A stretch of DNA of 61,544 nucleotides from Candidatus Enterousia avistercoris (lineage in GTDB: Bacteria > Pseudomonadota > Alphaproteobacteria > Rs-D84), in the NCBI GenBank assembly GCA_017694255.1, contig JADINC010000023.1, forward strand, positions 1 through 61,544, in the 5' to 3' direction. Within the stretch, counting starts at the first letter, position 1, and each line of letters begins with the position of its first letter. Of this stretch, positions 1-8,439 are shown piece after piece. The translations under genes were made by a program, and so were the position numbers. The notes below the pieces were generated by a model. The model did not search any database and was not told where the DNA came from. It saw only the letters and a program-made list of their open reading frames with translations.

Positions 1-24
1 AAAACTATCATTTTATGCAAACAG

Positions 25-63
25 TGTCAAGGAATTATAACAAATTATAACAAACACTTGACA
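25..63. repeat. Small inverted repeat enclosing a direct repeat
   Basis: A 7-bp inverted repeat (TGTCAAG at 25-31, CTTGACA at 57-63) encloses two overlapping copies of AATTATAACAA (33-43 and 43-53). It lies just downstream of the recombinase-like gene. It could be an operator, part of a promoter or an old recombination site; the sequence does not decide. Confidence 0.35.
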
Positions 64-80
64 AACGCATATTTTTATGT

Positions 81-1079
81 TCATGACATAACGTCCGTCA
101 ACAGCGCGTTCATATTTTCACGAAACTCTTCGCGGTCCGACGCCCAAACAACCTGGCGCATTAAAAACTTATACACATCATCCATTGTCAGATTTGGAAT
201 ACCTGCTGCTGCCACCACGCGCCGCCATGCGACGCGCGGATCAGTTAAATGGCCACGTCCACGACCTGGGAAAACCCATCGTCCATCCTGGGGCAAATCT
301 TGCAGCAACACCACCGCCGCATCAGACAACGGACGCGCACCCCATGTATAGTGGTTAAAATCCAAATCCCGCCACTGCATAGAAAACACCTGGGACTTTG
401 GCGCAAAACCATAGACCAGCATTAAAAACGCCGCACGTAATATCGGGGATGGTTCGCGTTTAATCGCCCGTATTAAACGCTGGAATCCAGATTTATTCAA
501 TGGTCGCACACGACGCGATTGTTCTATTTTGGGCAAATCAATAACTGGATTTTTTTCAACATAACCCATTTCGATTGCATACTTAAAAACACTCTGTACA
601 AATTCCTGCATACGCGCGGCAATCGCCCGGCCACCAATTGCCGCAATTACCGTTTCAACATCTTTTTTGGTTATATCAGACAAATTCATATCCAGCAATT
701 CCGACAAATGGCGCTGGATTGCACGTTCCAATTTATCACGCGAATAACTGCTGCGCCGCACCCGATTCGCCATATATGAATCCAAGAATTTACGCATTGT
801 AATTTTTTTGCGACGCACACGCGGCTTTTGCATCGCGCGCACCAACAATTCTGGCACAGCCCCACGTGCGGTTTCTATATCCATTTCTGGATAGTTTCCA
901 ATAATAATTCGACGATCCCGTCCATGTACACGTTTGCGAACAAAGAATGTTTTTACACCGCGACTAGTTACATACATACGCAGACGCGGTTCTGACAAAT
1001 CTTGGACAACATCAAAGCCCGTTGCCGGCGCTGGCAAATTATCCAAAATAAATGGATTAAAAAAGAATTGATGCGCCAT
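81..1079 (-). CDS. Degenerate tyrosine recombinase-like protein
   Basis: The 332-residue protein has the layout of a P4/DUF4102-type integrase: an arm-binding-like N-terminus (about residues 30-75), a SAM-like core-binding domain (about 93-185) and a C-terminal catalytic-like fold (about 195-332). The catalytic residues are gone. Where active enzymes have G-x-R-x-x-E this protein has GFAPKSQ (Arg replaced by Pro227, Glu by Gln230). Where they have T-x-H-D-L-R it has TMDDVYK (His and Arg lost), and no C-terminal nucleophilic Tyr follows. The start at 1079 is chosen because AAGAGGAA lies just upstream; a longer frame to 1115 has no such site. It is either a decayed integrase or a DNA-binding protein derived from one. 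The long uninterrupted frame argues for retained function. Confidence 0.75.
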   Translation of the reverse strand: MAHQFFFNPFILDNLPAPATGFDVVQDLSEPRLRMYVTSRGVKTFFVRKRVHGRDRRIIIGNYPEMDIETARGAVPELLVRAMQKPRVRRKKITMRKFLDSYMANRVRRSSYSRDKLERAIQRHLSELLDMNLSDITKKDVETVIAAIGGRAIAARMQEFVQSVFKYAIEMGYVEKNPVIDLPKIEQSRRVRPLNKSGFQRLIRAIKREPSPILRAAFLMLVYGFAPKSQVFSMQWRDLDFNHYTWGARPLSDAAVVLLQDLPQDGRWVFPGRGRGHLTDPRVAWRRVVAAAGIPNLTMDDVYKFLMRQVVWASDREEFRENMNALLTDVMS

Positions 1080-1203
1080 TATTTCCTCTTTTTTATTTTT
1101 CGCTATTTTATTCAATACATTACAGCATCCATATATTACCCCAACTGAACAATCACGATACGAGAGTTTTAATAAAAAATCTTTAACTTATCGCCAGTTG
1201 CTA

Positions 1204-1635
1204 TTACTTTTTCAGTTCAAATAATTTTTCTTTCCAATATTTTTTTTTCTGTGCGACAAATAAATCATATTTACGGCGTTGTTCCATATACTTTTGATAT
1301 TCTGCATATTTTGGACATTTTGTATTATGGCACAGCTCTTCATCAGAAATCACCCCATTATCTTTAAAGTTTTCACAATAAAATTCCATAATAACAGGCC
1401 GCGATTCTGAAACACTATCCGCCGCAATTGGGAAATAGACCTGGCGCTTTATACACGAAGGTACAGAACGTGTTACTTCATATGTAGAAAACGGTCGTAC
1501 CAACATACGCCGCCATATTTTCATATTTTCTGCGGCATTCTTGCAATTACGTTTTATTGTTTCATATTGTTCAATATCATCACAAATTTTATTCCACGGT
1601 TTAAAAATCACATAATTAAATATTTTTTTTATCAT
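1204..1635 (-). CDS. Hypothetical protein, charged
   Basis: A 143-residue protein I do not recognise. It is rich in Lys and aromatic residues, has four to five cysteines (including CENF and CHNTKC around the middle) and ends in a strongly basic, probably helical tail with repeated Lys and Tyr. No signal peptide or membrane segment is evident. AGGAG is 8 nt upstream of the ATG at 1635 and only 2 nt upstream of an alternative ATG at 1641, so 1635 is preferred. It ends 124 nt before the recombinase-like gene and follows lepA by 17 nt on the same strand, so it may be co-transcribed with lepA. Confidence 0.6.
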   Translation of the reverse strand: MIKKIFNYVIFKPWNKICDDIEQYETIKRNCKNAAENMKIWRRMLVRPFSTYEVTRSVPSCIKRQVYFPIAADSVSESRPVIMEFYCENFKDNGVISDEELCHNTKCPKYAEYQKYMEQRRKYDLFVAQKKKYWKEKLFELKK

Positions 1636-1652
1636 CACCATTTCTCCTATTT

Positions 1653-3452
1653 TTAATCAGACACCTTTAAGGCATTTATGAACGCCGATTGTGGTATTTC
1701 AACATTACCGAACGTCCGCATTCGTTTTTTCCCTTCCTTTTGCTTTTCCAGCAACTTTCGCTTACGCGTGATATCCCCGCCATAGCACTTTGCTGTAACA
1801 TCCTTGCGATACGCGGCGATTGTTTCACGCGCGATAATTTTTCCACCAATTGCCGCCTGCAGTGGTATTTTAAATTGGTGTCGCGGGATTAAATCTTTCA
1901 GTTTTTCAACAATTTGTCGTCCGCGCTTTTCAGCCGCACTGCGATGACACATAAACGACAGCGGTTCAACATTTTCATCGTTTACCAGTATAGAAACCTT
2001 GACTAAATCGGACGGCTGATATCCCTGGACCACATAGTCAAACGACGCATATCCCGACGACAACGATTTCACCCTGTCATAAAAATCGAACACAATTTCC
2101 GCCAACGGCAACTGGTAAACCAGAACCGCACGATTACCAACATACGAAATATTTTCCTGGACACCACGCCGCGCCGAACACAGCGACATAATCCCGCCCA
2201 TATATTTATCAGGCATCATAATTGTTGCGCGCACCCATGGTTCTTCAATAGACGCAATTTTTGTAACATCTGGCATATCAGCTGGATTTTCCAAATCCAT
2301 TTCCGTTCCATCGCGCAGATAGACTTTATACAGCACACTTGGCACCGTGCTTATCAAACTCAACCCGAATTCACGACGCAGCCGCTCACTGATAATTTCC
2401 ATATGCAACAGCCCCAGAAACCCGCACCGCAACCCGAACCCCAGCGCAGATGACTTTTCTGTTGTGAACACGAACGACGCGTCATTCAACGCCAACTTTT
2501 CCGCACCATCACGCAAGGCTGGATAATCATCTGCCGCCATTGGAAAGAACGATGAAAACACCACTGGCACCGATGGCTTAAACCCAGGCAGCGGTTTGCA
2601 ACCCACCCCACTGCGCGCATCCACAATTGTATCGCCAACTTTACAGTCATGAATTGTTTTCATTCCTGTAATAATAAACCCTATTTCCCCGGTTCCCAGC
2701 GAATCGACATCAACCATCTTTGGCGTAAAATAACCAATTTTTTCAACAACATATTCTGCGCCTGTGGCCATAAAGCGTATTTTCTGACCACGTGTCAATT
2801 GACCATCCACCACCCGAACCAAAATAACCACCCCCAGATACGAATCGTACCAAGAATCGACCAACAACGCGCGCGCTGGTGCGTTTTCATTTCCATCTGG
2901 CGCGGGCAATTTATTTACAATTTCTTCCAGCAGTTCCGGCACCCCGGCCCCTGTTTTTCCCGACACACAAATTGCATTTGACGCGTCCAGTCCAATAACA
3001 TCCGCAATTTGCGCCCGCGCTGCATCCACATCACTGGATGGCAAATCAATTTTGTTCAGCACCGGCAGCATTTCCAAATCATTATCCAGCGCCAGATACG
3101 CATTTGCCAGCGTTTGCGCCTGGACGCCTTGGGTTGCATCGACCAGAATCAGCGCGCCTTCGCACGCCGCCAGTGACCGCGACACTTCGTACGAAAAATC
3201 AACATGCCCCGGCGTATCCATTAAATTAAGCTGATATATTTGCCCATCTTTGGCGGTATAGTTCAACCGCACTGTTTGTGCCTTGATCGTGATTCCGCGT
3301 TCACGTTCAATATCCATAGAATCCAGAACCTGGTCCTTCATCTCGCGCGCTTGCAGTCCACCTGTACATTCGATTAAGCGATCTGACAAAGTCGATTTTC
3401 CATGATCGATATGCGCGACAATTGCAAAGTTTCTGATATTTTTCTGATTCAT
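1653..3452 (-). CDS. lepA: Elongation factor 4 (LepA GTPase)
   Basis: A 599-residue translational GTPase close to the usual LepA length (about 600). The G1 loop AHIDHGKS lies at residues 13-20, followed by the ERERGITI switch region, DTPGHVDF (G3) and NKIDLP (G4). The C-terminal domain specific to LepA, rich in Arg/Lys and ending near RMRTFGNVEIPQSAF, is present. LepA acts on ribosomes in the cytoplasm, where it promotes back-translocation or initiation-related remodelling. The ATG at 3452 is chosen; an upstream TTG at 3476 only adds residues absent from the family. The N-terminus MNQKNIRNFAIV is standard. Confidence 0.97.
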   Translation of the reverse strand: MNQKNIRNFAIVAHIDHGKSTLSDRLIECTGGLQAREMKDQVLDSMDIERERGITIKAQTVRLNYTAKDGQIYQLNLMDTPGHVDFSYEVSRSLAACEGALILVDATQGVQAQTLANAYLALDNDLEMLPVLNKIDLPSSDVDAARAQIADVIGLDASNAICVSGKTGAGVPELLEEIVNKLPAPDGNENAPARALLVDSWYDSYLGVVILVRVVDGQLTRGQKIRFMATGAEYVVEKIGYFTPKMVDVDSLGTGEIGFIITGMKTIHDCKVGDTIVDARSGVGCKPLPGFKPSVPVVFSSFFPMAADDYPALRDGAEKLALNDASFVFTTEKSSALGFGLRCGFLGLLHMEIISERLRREFGLSLISTVPSVLYKVYLRDGTEMDLENPADMPDVTKIASIEEPWVRATIMMPDKYMGGIMSLCSARRGVQENISYVGNRAVLVYQLPLAEIVFDFYDRVKSLSSGYASFDYVVQGYQPSDLVKVSILVNDENVEPLSFMCHRSAAEKRGRQIVEKLKDLIPRHQFKIPLQAAIGGKIIARETIAAYRKDVTAKCYGGDITRKRKLLEKQKEGKKRMRTFGNVEIPQSAFINALKVSD

Positions 3453-3512
3453 ACACGTCCCACAATTCTGCGGCAATGATACACCAGTATATTTACATTT
3501 GCAAACTGTTTT

Positions 3513-3980
3513 TTACCGCACCAGCGATTTTGTCATCAGCAAGCATTCATTCAATTCCACATACCCGTGCTTTTCATAGAAATTGCGTGCCTGCAACGTT
3601 GGCGCCCGGTACAAGAACACATCACTAACATTATTTTCCACACAGTATTGTTCATATGCGCCAATCAGCGCGCGCCCCACCCCACTGCGATGATATCGCC
3701 GGTCCACGAACAGAAAGTCAATTTTTGCCTGGCATGTTGACGGCCACCACATATTAAATTCAGGGTATTTCATAATATGTCCCTTGATAAACCCCAGTGG
3801 GAAATGCCCGCGATTATACATAAACAGTACATGCCCCCGCCGCATCACATCATCCGCCAGCACATGATTCACCAACGCGGCATCACCTGGTCTGGTTTGA
3901 TCAGCGATTAAATAGCAATATCGCACTACATCTGGGACAACATCAAAAACACGTTTTATATTATCTTTGTTATCAATCAT
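3513..3980 (-). CDS. GNAT family N-acetyltransferase
   Basis: About 155 residues with a GNAT acetyl-CoA-binding core: a beta strand IDFLFVDRRYHRSGVGRAL that contains the Q/RxxGxG/A-like motif (RSGVGRA), and a C-terminal QARNFYEKHGYVE typical of the fold. The substrate cannot be inferred. The ATG at 3980 overlaps the rbfA stop by 8 nt, pointing to translational coupling. A longer frame reaches 4064 but would run deep into rbfA. The likely role is acetylation of a small molecule or a ribosome-associated protein, but that is only a guess from the neighbour. Confidence 0.8.
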   Translation of the reverse strand: MIDNKDNIKRVFDVVPDVVRYCYLIADQTRPGDAALVNHVLADDVMRRGHVLFMYNRGHFPLGFIKGHIMKYPEFNMWWPSTCQAKIDFLFVDRRYHRSGVGRALIGAYEQYCVENNVSDVFLYRAPTLQARNFYEKHGYVELNECLLMTKSLVR

Positions 3981-4332
3981 CTGTATCCAGGCCTTTGAGT
4001 AAATTATCCATTCTCTCTGCCCGGTCCAGCGTGTCATCATATTCGAATCGAATATCTGGCACATACTTCTGGTTCATACGCGCCCCCAGTTCATATCGCA
4101 CAGTTTTTGTAATTTCGTCCAAACGGCGCTGAACCGCCGCGACATCCGGATTACGTGAATAATAGAACAACCGCACGAATTGCAGTCCCCCATGCGCCAC
4201 CGCCCCGACCAGCGACACCCCTGCGACGATCTGGTCATCACCATATCTGTCGCGCAGTATTTCCGCCACCAGCGTTTGAACTTTGCTGGCGATACGCGCC
4301 CCTCGATTAGAATTAAATTGTCGTTTCATCAT
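3973..4332 (-). CDS. rbfA: Ribosome-binding factor A
   Basis: A 119-residue KH-like protein that matures the 30S subunit by binding near 16S rRNA helix 1. Typical landmarks are the basic start (MKRQFNSNRGARIASKVQTL), the 'VSLVGAVAHGGLQFVRLFYY' strand, and the end 'VPDIRFEYDDTLDRAERMDNLL', which matches the conserved PxxxFxxDxSxxxxxxxxxLL pattern. The frame is open to 4545, but family alignment puts the start at 4332 or 4329. No strong Shine-Dalgarno sequence is seen, and the start lies in an AT-rich promoter-like stretch shared with the divergent membrane gene at 4406. Confidence 0.9.
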   Translation of the reverse strand: MMKRQFNSNRGARIASKVQTLVAEILRDRYGDDQIVAGVSLVGAVAHGGLQFVRLFYYSRNPDVAAVQRRLDEITKTVRYELGARMNQKYVPDIRFEYDDTLDRAERMDNLLKGLDTDD

Positions 4333-4405
4333 TATATATTGTAAATTATAAGATATTAATCTAGAATCAAGTAAATTTTTTATCATAACCACATGGGGGG
4401 CATTA

Positions 4406-4981
4406 ATGAAATTCGCAGAATATATACTCAGCAAATCCGAAAGTCGCACATACGCATGGATAGTATTCATATTAACGATATGCGAATCGATATTTTTGTT
4501 TATCCCACCCGAAGTATTCATGACCCCACCAATTATCGCGAACAAGCGTCGCGCAGTTCCAATAACTATTGCGGCGTCATTGGGTTCGATTGTTGGTGGG
4601 ATATTGGCATATATGATTGGTGCATGGCTGTGGGATTCATTGGGTCAATGGATAGTAAACACATTCACCAACCCCGAATTAATTGAAACCGCCATAAAGC
4701 CGATGTTCAGCAAATATGGAATATTAATAATAGTACTGACGGCGGTAACCCCGATACCGTATAAGTTGCTGGCAATATGGTTGGGCTTTATTGGATACCC
4801 ATTGTGGATATTTGTTGGTGTATCTGCGATATTCCGCACTGGGCGCTTTGCGACGATTGCGACCTTGCTGTATTTTTTCCAAGAACGCGCGAACGCCATA
4901 GTCAAGAAATACTTTTGGCCATTAACAATCGGTGCAATTATTGCCGCCGGCCTGGGCGTTGGCTTAATATCACTATTCTAA
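4406..4981 (+). CDS. VTT/DedA-like (YqaA-type) membrane protein
   Basis: A 191-residue integral inner-membrane protein with about five hydrophobic segments. The family signature is visible as 'FIPPEVFMTPPIIAN' near residues 32-46, a Gly-rich reentrant segment 'SLGSIVGGILAYMIG' and 'LTAVTPIPYKLLAIWLGF', the proline-bearing motif of VTT proteins related to YqaA and DedA. Such proteins are linked to lipid scrambling and envelope homeostasis. Translation starts after a strong purine run (GGGGGG, about 5 nt upstream). It is divergent from rbfA and is followed by the palindrome array. Confidence 0.85.
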   Translation: MKFAEYILSKSESRTYAWIVFILTICESIFLFIPPEVFMTPPIIANKRRAVPITIAASLGSIVGGILAYMIGAWLWDSLGQWIVNTFTNPELIETAIKPMFSKYGILIIVLTAVTPIPYKLLAIWLGFIGYPLWIFVGVSAIFRTGRFATIATLLYFFQERANAIVKKYFWPLTIGAIIAAGLGVGLISLF

Positions 4982-4985
4982 CATT

Positions 4986-5083
4986 CTTGTCATCCCCAGG
5001 ATGACAGGTTCTTAATTTCTTTTATTTTGAGATTATTTTTATATTTGTAATTTGTTTAAGAAAAAAGAAAAGTAAGAAAAAAA
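4986..5083. other. Intergenic leader with a short palindrome
   Basis: Right after the membrane gene comes a short palindrome (TCATCCCCAGGATGA), then an AT-rich stretch ending in an A/G-rich run (AAAAAAGAAAAGTAAGAAAA) directly before the first palindromic unit. Nearly the same stretch precedes the second array at about 5905-5960, so the two arrays share a leader. No ORF is supported here. Confidence 0.6.
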
Positions 5084-5456
5084 CTTGTCATCCCGTGGCT
5101 TGACCACGGGACCCAGGTAATTAATGCTCTGTGCGCCAGCACAGACAACTTTCCTTGTCATCCCGTGGCCCGGGCCCCGCACTACACAGTTCTCCTTTCT
5201 TGTCATCCCGTGGCTTGACCACGGGACCCAGGTAATTTATGCTCTGTGCGCCAGCACAGACAACTTTCTTGTCATCCCGTGGCCTGACCACGGGACCCAG
5301 GTAATTAATGCTCTGTGCACCAGCACAGACAACTTTCCTTGTCATCCCGTGGCCTGGGCCCCGCGAAAACGTCAGTTTTCGTGGGTGGATGCAGACCACG
5401 GGACCCAGGTAATTTATGCTGTCGCACCGCGACACCACATTTGCACTTTGCACTTT
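5084..5456 (+). repeat. Nested palindromic repeat array 1
   Basis: Five direct copies of a unit starting CTTGTCATCCCGTGGC begin at 5084, 5154, 5199, 5268 and 5338. In the simple form the unit folds as CCCGTGG-cttga-CCACGGG and is followed by ACCCAGGTAAT. Between units lie other perfect palindromes, for example TCTGTGCgccaGCACAGA. In the last copy the hairpin loop itself holds a second hairpin (CGAAAACgtcaGTTTTCG). The array ends with GTCGCaccGCGAC and CACCACATTTGCACTTT, the same end as array 2. ORFs crossing it are translations of the repeat, not genes. Confidence 0.9.
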
Positions 5457-5475
5457 GAAAAACCGCGACACAAAC

Positions 5476-5784
5476 CTACACCAACATATTCAGTTCATCA
5501 TATAAATCCCGCCAATCTGGATTATATTTTTCTATCAAATCTTTTTTCCAATTTCGTTTCCACTCTTTCAACCGCTTTTCGTGCCGAATAGCCTGCTTAA
5601 CATCTTCAAACCGTTCAAAATATACCAATTTGCAAACCCCATATCGACTGGTAAACCCCGGCGTCAAATGATTTTTATGTTCATATACACGCTGAGCTAA
5701 ATTACTGGTAAAACCTATATACAGTGTACCATTTCTATCACTGGCCAAAATATAAACATAGTAATATTTTTGAATCCCATACAT
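5476..5784 (-). CDS. GIY-YIG domain endonuclease (UPF0213/YhbQ-like)
   Basis: A 102-residue single-domain protein. The GIY and YIG elements appear as YYVYILAS and LYIGFTSNL, followed by the catalytic Arg in LAQRVYEHK and the Glu in RHEKRLKEWKR; the C-terminus 'NPDWRDLY' is typical of this stand-alone family. The fold cuts DNA; the substrate of this small family is not established. The gene lies between the two palindrome arrays, with one inverted unit about 37 bp beyond its 5' end, which makes the repeats an obvious candidate target (inference). It has no evident partner gene. Confidence 0.92.
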   Translation of the reverse strand: MYGIQKYYYVYILASDRNGTLYIGFTSNLAQRVYEHKNHLTPGFTSRYGVCKLVYFERFEDVKQAIRHEKRLKEWKRNWKKDLIEKYNPDWRDLYDELNMLV

Positions 5785-5820
5785 AAAATTTGTATTTGCT
5801 GTCGCAAATAAGTATATAAA

Positions 5821-6375
5821 ACCTGGGCCCCGTGGTCAAGCCACGGGGTGACAAGTTCTTAAGTTTTTTATATCACAGTTTTGTTTTGTGATTATCAGTT
5901 TACTTTGTGATTGTTTTTCATTTTGTAATTGTTTTTAGAAAAAAGAAAAATAAGGAAAAACTTGTCATCCCGTGGCCCAGGCCCCGCACTACACAGTTCT
6001 CATTTCTTGTCATCCCGTGGCCTGGGCCCTGCGTTCCTTTCCTTGTCATCCCGTGGCTTGACCACGGGACCCAGGTAATTAATGCTCTGTGCGCCAGCAC
6101 AGACAACTTTCCTTGTCATCCCGTGGCCTGGGCCCCGCACTACACAGTTCTCCTTTCTTGTCATCCCGTGGCTTGACCACGGGACCCAGGTAATATCAAT
6201 TACATCCTTTCTTGTCATCCCGTGGCCTGGGCCCCGCGAAAACGTCAGTTTTCGTGGGTGGATGCAGACCACGGGACCCAGGTAATATCAATTACATCCT
6301 TTTTGTCATCCCGTGGCTTGACCACGGGACCCAGGTAATAAAACTTGTCGCGCAGCGACACCACATTTGCACTTT
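5821..6375 (+). repeat. Nested palindromic repeat array 2
   Basis: One inverted unit (5821-5854) is followed by an AT-rich leader and seven direct units beginning near 5961, 6006, 6042, 6112, 6157, 6211 and 6302. The units are the same as in array 1, including the CTGGGCCCCGC form with ACTACACAGTTCTC and the form with a hairpin inside the loop. Long blocks are shared with array 1 in the same order (compare 5154-5235 with 6112-6193), so the arrays arose by duplication or exchange blocks. The end GTCGCgcaGCGAC-CACCACATTTGCACTTT matches the end of array 1. Confidence 0.9.
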
Positions 6376-6376
6376 G

Positions 6377-6402
6377 AAAAAAGCCCCCACGGATGTGGGG
6401 GA
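6377..6402 (-). terminator. Rho-independent terminator of the coiled-coil cluster
   Basis: On the minus strand CCCCCAC-atcc-GTGGGGG is followed by CTTTTTT, directly after the stop of the last surface-protein gene. Confidence 0.85.
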
Positions 6403-6407
6403 ATCAT

Positions 6408-8324
6408 TCATTCTATCCAAATATCTGCATAACCGGTTGGATCGGTCGCACTGCCCACCGAAATCTGCAAGCGTTCCCCTGGAATCTTGCCACTCGAATC
6501 CAACAATTTGTAATTTCCACTATCACCAAACCCAACACTAAGCGTACCTGGATCAAGATTAGTGCCCGTACCTATTTGTATCGCATTCTCTGTGTTTGTA
6601 CTCGCACCAAATCCTAAAGAAATCGAATTGTTACCACCTGCTCCCGCTTCATTACCAACTACAACATTATTCGTCCCCCTAGCAAAAGCTCCCTTTCCAA
6701 TTCCAATAGAGTTTTCTCCAGACACCGCAGAACCCATGCCCAATGCAACACTATTTAGCCCTTCTCCCTTTGCATTTGCGCCCAGCGCAACCGCGCTTTG
6801 AACAACCGAAGCAGAGGCACCAATCGCGGTCCCAGAACGAGTTGCCGTCGCACGTGCACCATAAACAGTTCCACCAGGACCAGTCGTCACAGCATTTGTA
6901 CCAATAATAGTTGCAGACGTATAATCTCCAGCATTACCACCGCCCGTGGCAAACCCCCCCACACCTGTTGCAGTATTCGTCAATACCGTATCCGGCATAC
7001 GTTCATCGGGAATTTTTCCATCATTATCCAACAATTGATAAATTTTATCTGTGCCGAATCCAACATTAAATGTTCCCGCGGTTGAATTTGTCCCTGTTCC
7101 CAACTGTATTGCCCCCAACGCAGTCGATTTTGCATTCTGTCCAATTGCGATCGCAGATCCAGCCCCCGTTTCAGCCCTATAGCCCACTGCCGTTCCATAC
7201 TCAACCGTCGATTTTGCATTTGCACCAATTGCAACCCCTTGACCTGCAACATTAGCATTGGAACCGATTGCCACGGCTTCTTCTTCATTCGCAGATGCAT
7301 TCATTCCAACAGCAACATTCATAAATCCCGTTTCTGATGACTTTGCGGATTGACCAACAACCACAGATGCAACCGACCCACTTGCCGCATCACCGATTAC
7401 AACAGTACTATCCGCCGTAGCAGGCGTTGCCCCACCGGTACTGAGTGAACCTGTCCCCGTTGCGGTGTTTTCTAATTTTTTATCCAATGCGGCTTTGACC
7501 ACTTTATTTTGCACGGGGTTTGTACTGTCGGCGCTTAACGTCGCATCCACGGTTATTTCATCGGGTATTTCGGCCTTGGTCGCGTAAGTATCTGCGATAA
7601 CCCGGCCACTGGCGTCCTGGGTTGCCTTGGTCGCGCTGTCTGCGGTGGTTGCGCTGTTCACGGTTACGGCGCCATCCGCCGCCACCGTAATATCACCCCC
7701 AGATTTCACACCACCCAATGCCGCGGCCGTTGCCGCCGGCAGAGTATATTCTTCTGGCAACGCCGCCGATGTGATAAATCCACTATCATTAGTTAATTCA
7801 CTGGTTTTTGTTGGAACAGTAATATTCGCTGTTGCCGCTGTTGCAGAATTGGCTGTAAAGGTTGCAACCGCCGCTCCATTTTTCTGTATTGTCAATGTTG
7901 CATTATTAACAGTTGGAATATCATCTGCATCAGCCTTGGCATTTAATTCCGTTTTTGTGGCATAAGTCGTTGTAATAACATTACCAGACGCATCCTGGGT
8001 TGCCTTGGTCGCAGATGTTGCACTGGTTGCCGTATCTGCTGTTTCAGCGGCGGCAACTTTATCTATTTTTGTTGCAACACCACTGGCATTCACATAAATC
8101 GGATGTGTCGCATCCCCAACCGCGGTCCCGGCGGTGGCAACTTCTACTGCTGTACTTGCATTTTGCTTTGCATTTAATTCAGTTTTCGTTGCATAATCAC
8201 CCGCCGGCGCACGTGTGTCAATCTGCTGATCAACATAGCCCTGGGATGCAATATTTGCATATGCGCCCCCCACCACCATCATAGCTATAAATGAAACTGC
8301 GAAAATGCCCTTTGACTTTATCAT
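6408..8324 (-). CDS. Secreted YadA-head-like coiled-coil protein
   Basis: 638 residues with a clear signal peptide (cleavage probably after AYA, near residue 24). The first half holds coiled-coil modules of the form TYATKTELNAK and 'ANAD/ATAGTAV' linkers. From about residue 300 there are repeats of the trimeric YadA-head type: AIGSNANVAGQG, AIGANAKSTVEYG, ALGANAKGEGLNS, GIGKGAFARG. Two segments reading 'LLDNDGKIPDERM' and 'LLDSSGKIPGERL' end two head blocks, suggesting an internal duplication. No C-terminal YadA anchor (four strands ending in an aromatic residue) is present; the protein ends GYADIWIE. It is the last gene of a co-directional set and is closed by a terminator. The probable role is a surface fibre or adhesin; how it is held at the surface is unclear. 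Confidence 0.8.
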   Translation of the reverse strand: MIKSKGIFAVSFIAMMVVGGAYANIASQGYVDQQIDTRAPAGDYATKTELNAKQNASTAVEVATAGTAVGDATHPIYVNASGVATKIDKVAAAETADTATSATSATKATQDASGNVITTTYATKTELNAKADADDIPTVNNATLTIQKNGAAVATFTANSATAATANITVPTKTSELTNDSGFITSAALPEEYTLPAATAAALGGVKSGGDITVAADGAVTVNSATTADSATKATQDASGRVIADTYATKAEIPDEITVDATLSADSTNPVQNKVVKAALDKKLENTATGTGSLSTGGATPATADSTVVIGDAASGSVASVVVGQSAKSSETGFMNVAVGMNASANEEEAVAIGSNANVAGQGVAIGANAKSTVEYGTAVGYRAETGAGSAIAIGQNAKSTALGAIQLGTGTNSTAGTFNVGFGTDKIYQLLDNDGKIPDERMPDTVLTNTATGVGGFATGGGNAGDYTSATIIGTNAVTTGPGGTVYGARATATRSGTAIGASASVVQSAVALGANAKGEGLNSVALGMGSAVSGENSIGIGKGAFARGTNNVVVGNEAGAGGNNSISLGFGASTNTENAIQIGTGTNLDPGTLSVGFGDSGNYKLLDSSGKIPGERLQISVGSATDPTGYADIWIE

Positions 8325-8391
8325 ATCCGTATTCTACCTAAAAAAACTGTTTCGTTCCACTGTTCGTTTATCGCAATCTGTTTTTTTTACC

Positions 8392-8423
8392 TGTGTGCGG
8401 TGCACATTTTAACACCGCACACA
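8392..8423. other. Long hairpin between two surface-protein genes
   Basis: A perfect 11-bp stem (TGTGTGCGGTG / CACCGCACACA, loop of 10 nt) lies just after the stop codon at 8440 on the minus strand. No U-tract follows in either direction, so it is more likely an RNA-stabilising or processing structure or a leaky terminator than a standard terminator. Confidence 0.6.
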
Positions 8424-8439
8424 TATTGTTACGCCGTTA

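Noticed and set aside
5476..5784. Fragment of a second uvrC
   Set aside because: The GIY-YIG gene is complete and has the C-terminus of the stand-alone UPF0213 family, without UVR or RNase H parts.
5084..6375. CRISPR array
   Set aside because: Units are palindromic and spaced irregularly, spacers repeat and are themselves palindromes, and no cas gene is near.
5124..6541. Several ORFs of 60-155 codons within the palindrome arrays on both strands
   Set aside because: They are translations of the repeat (phrases like VIPWPGP recur) with no independent start signal.
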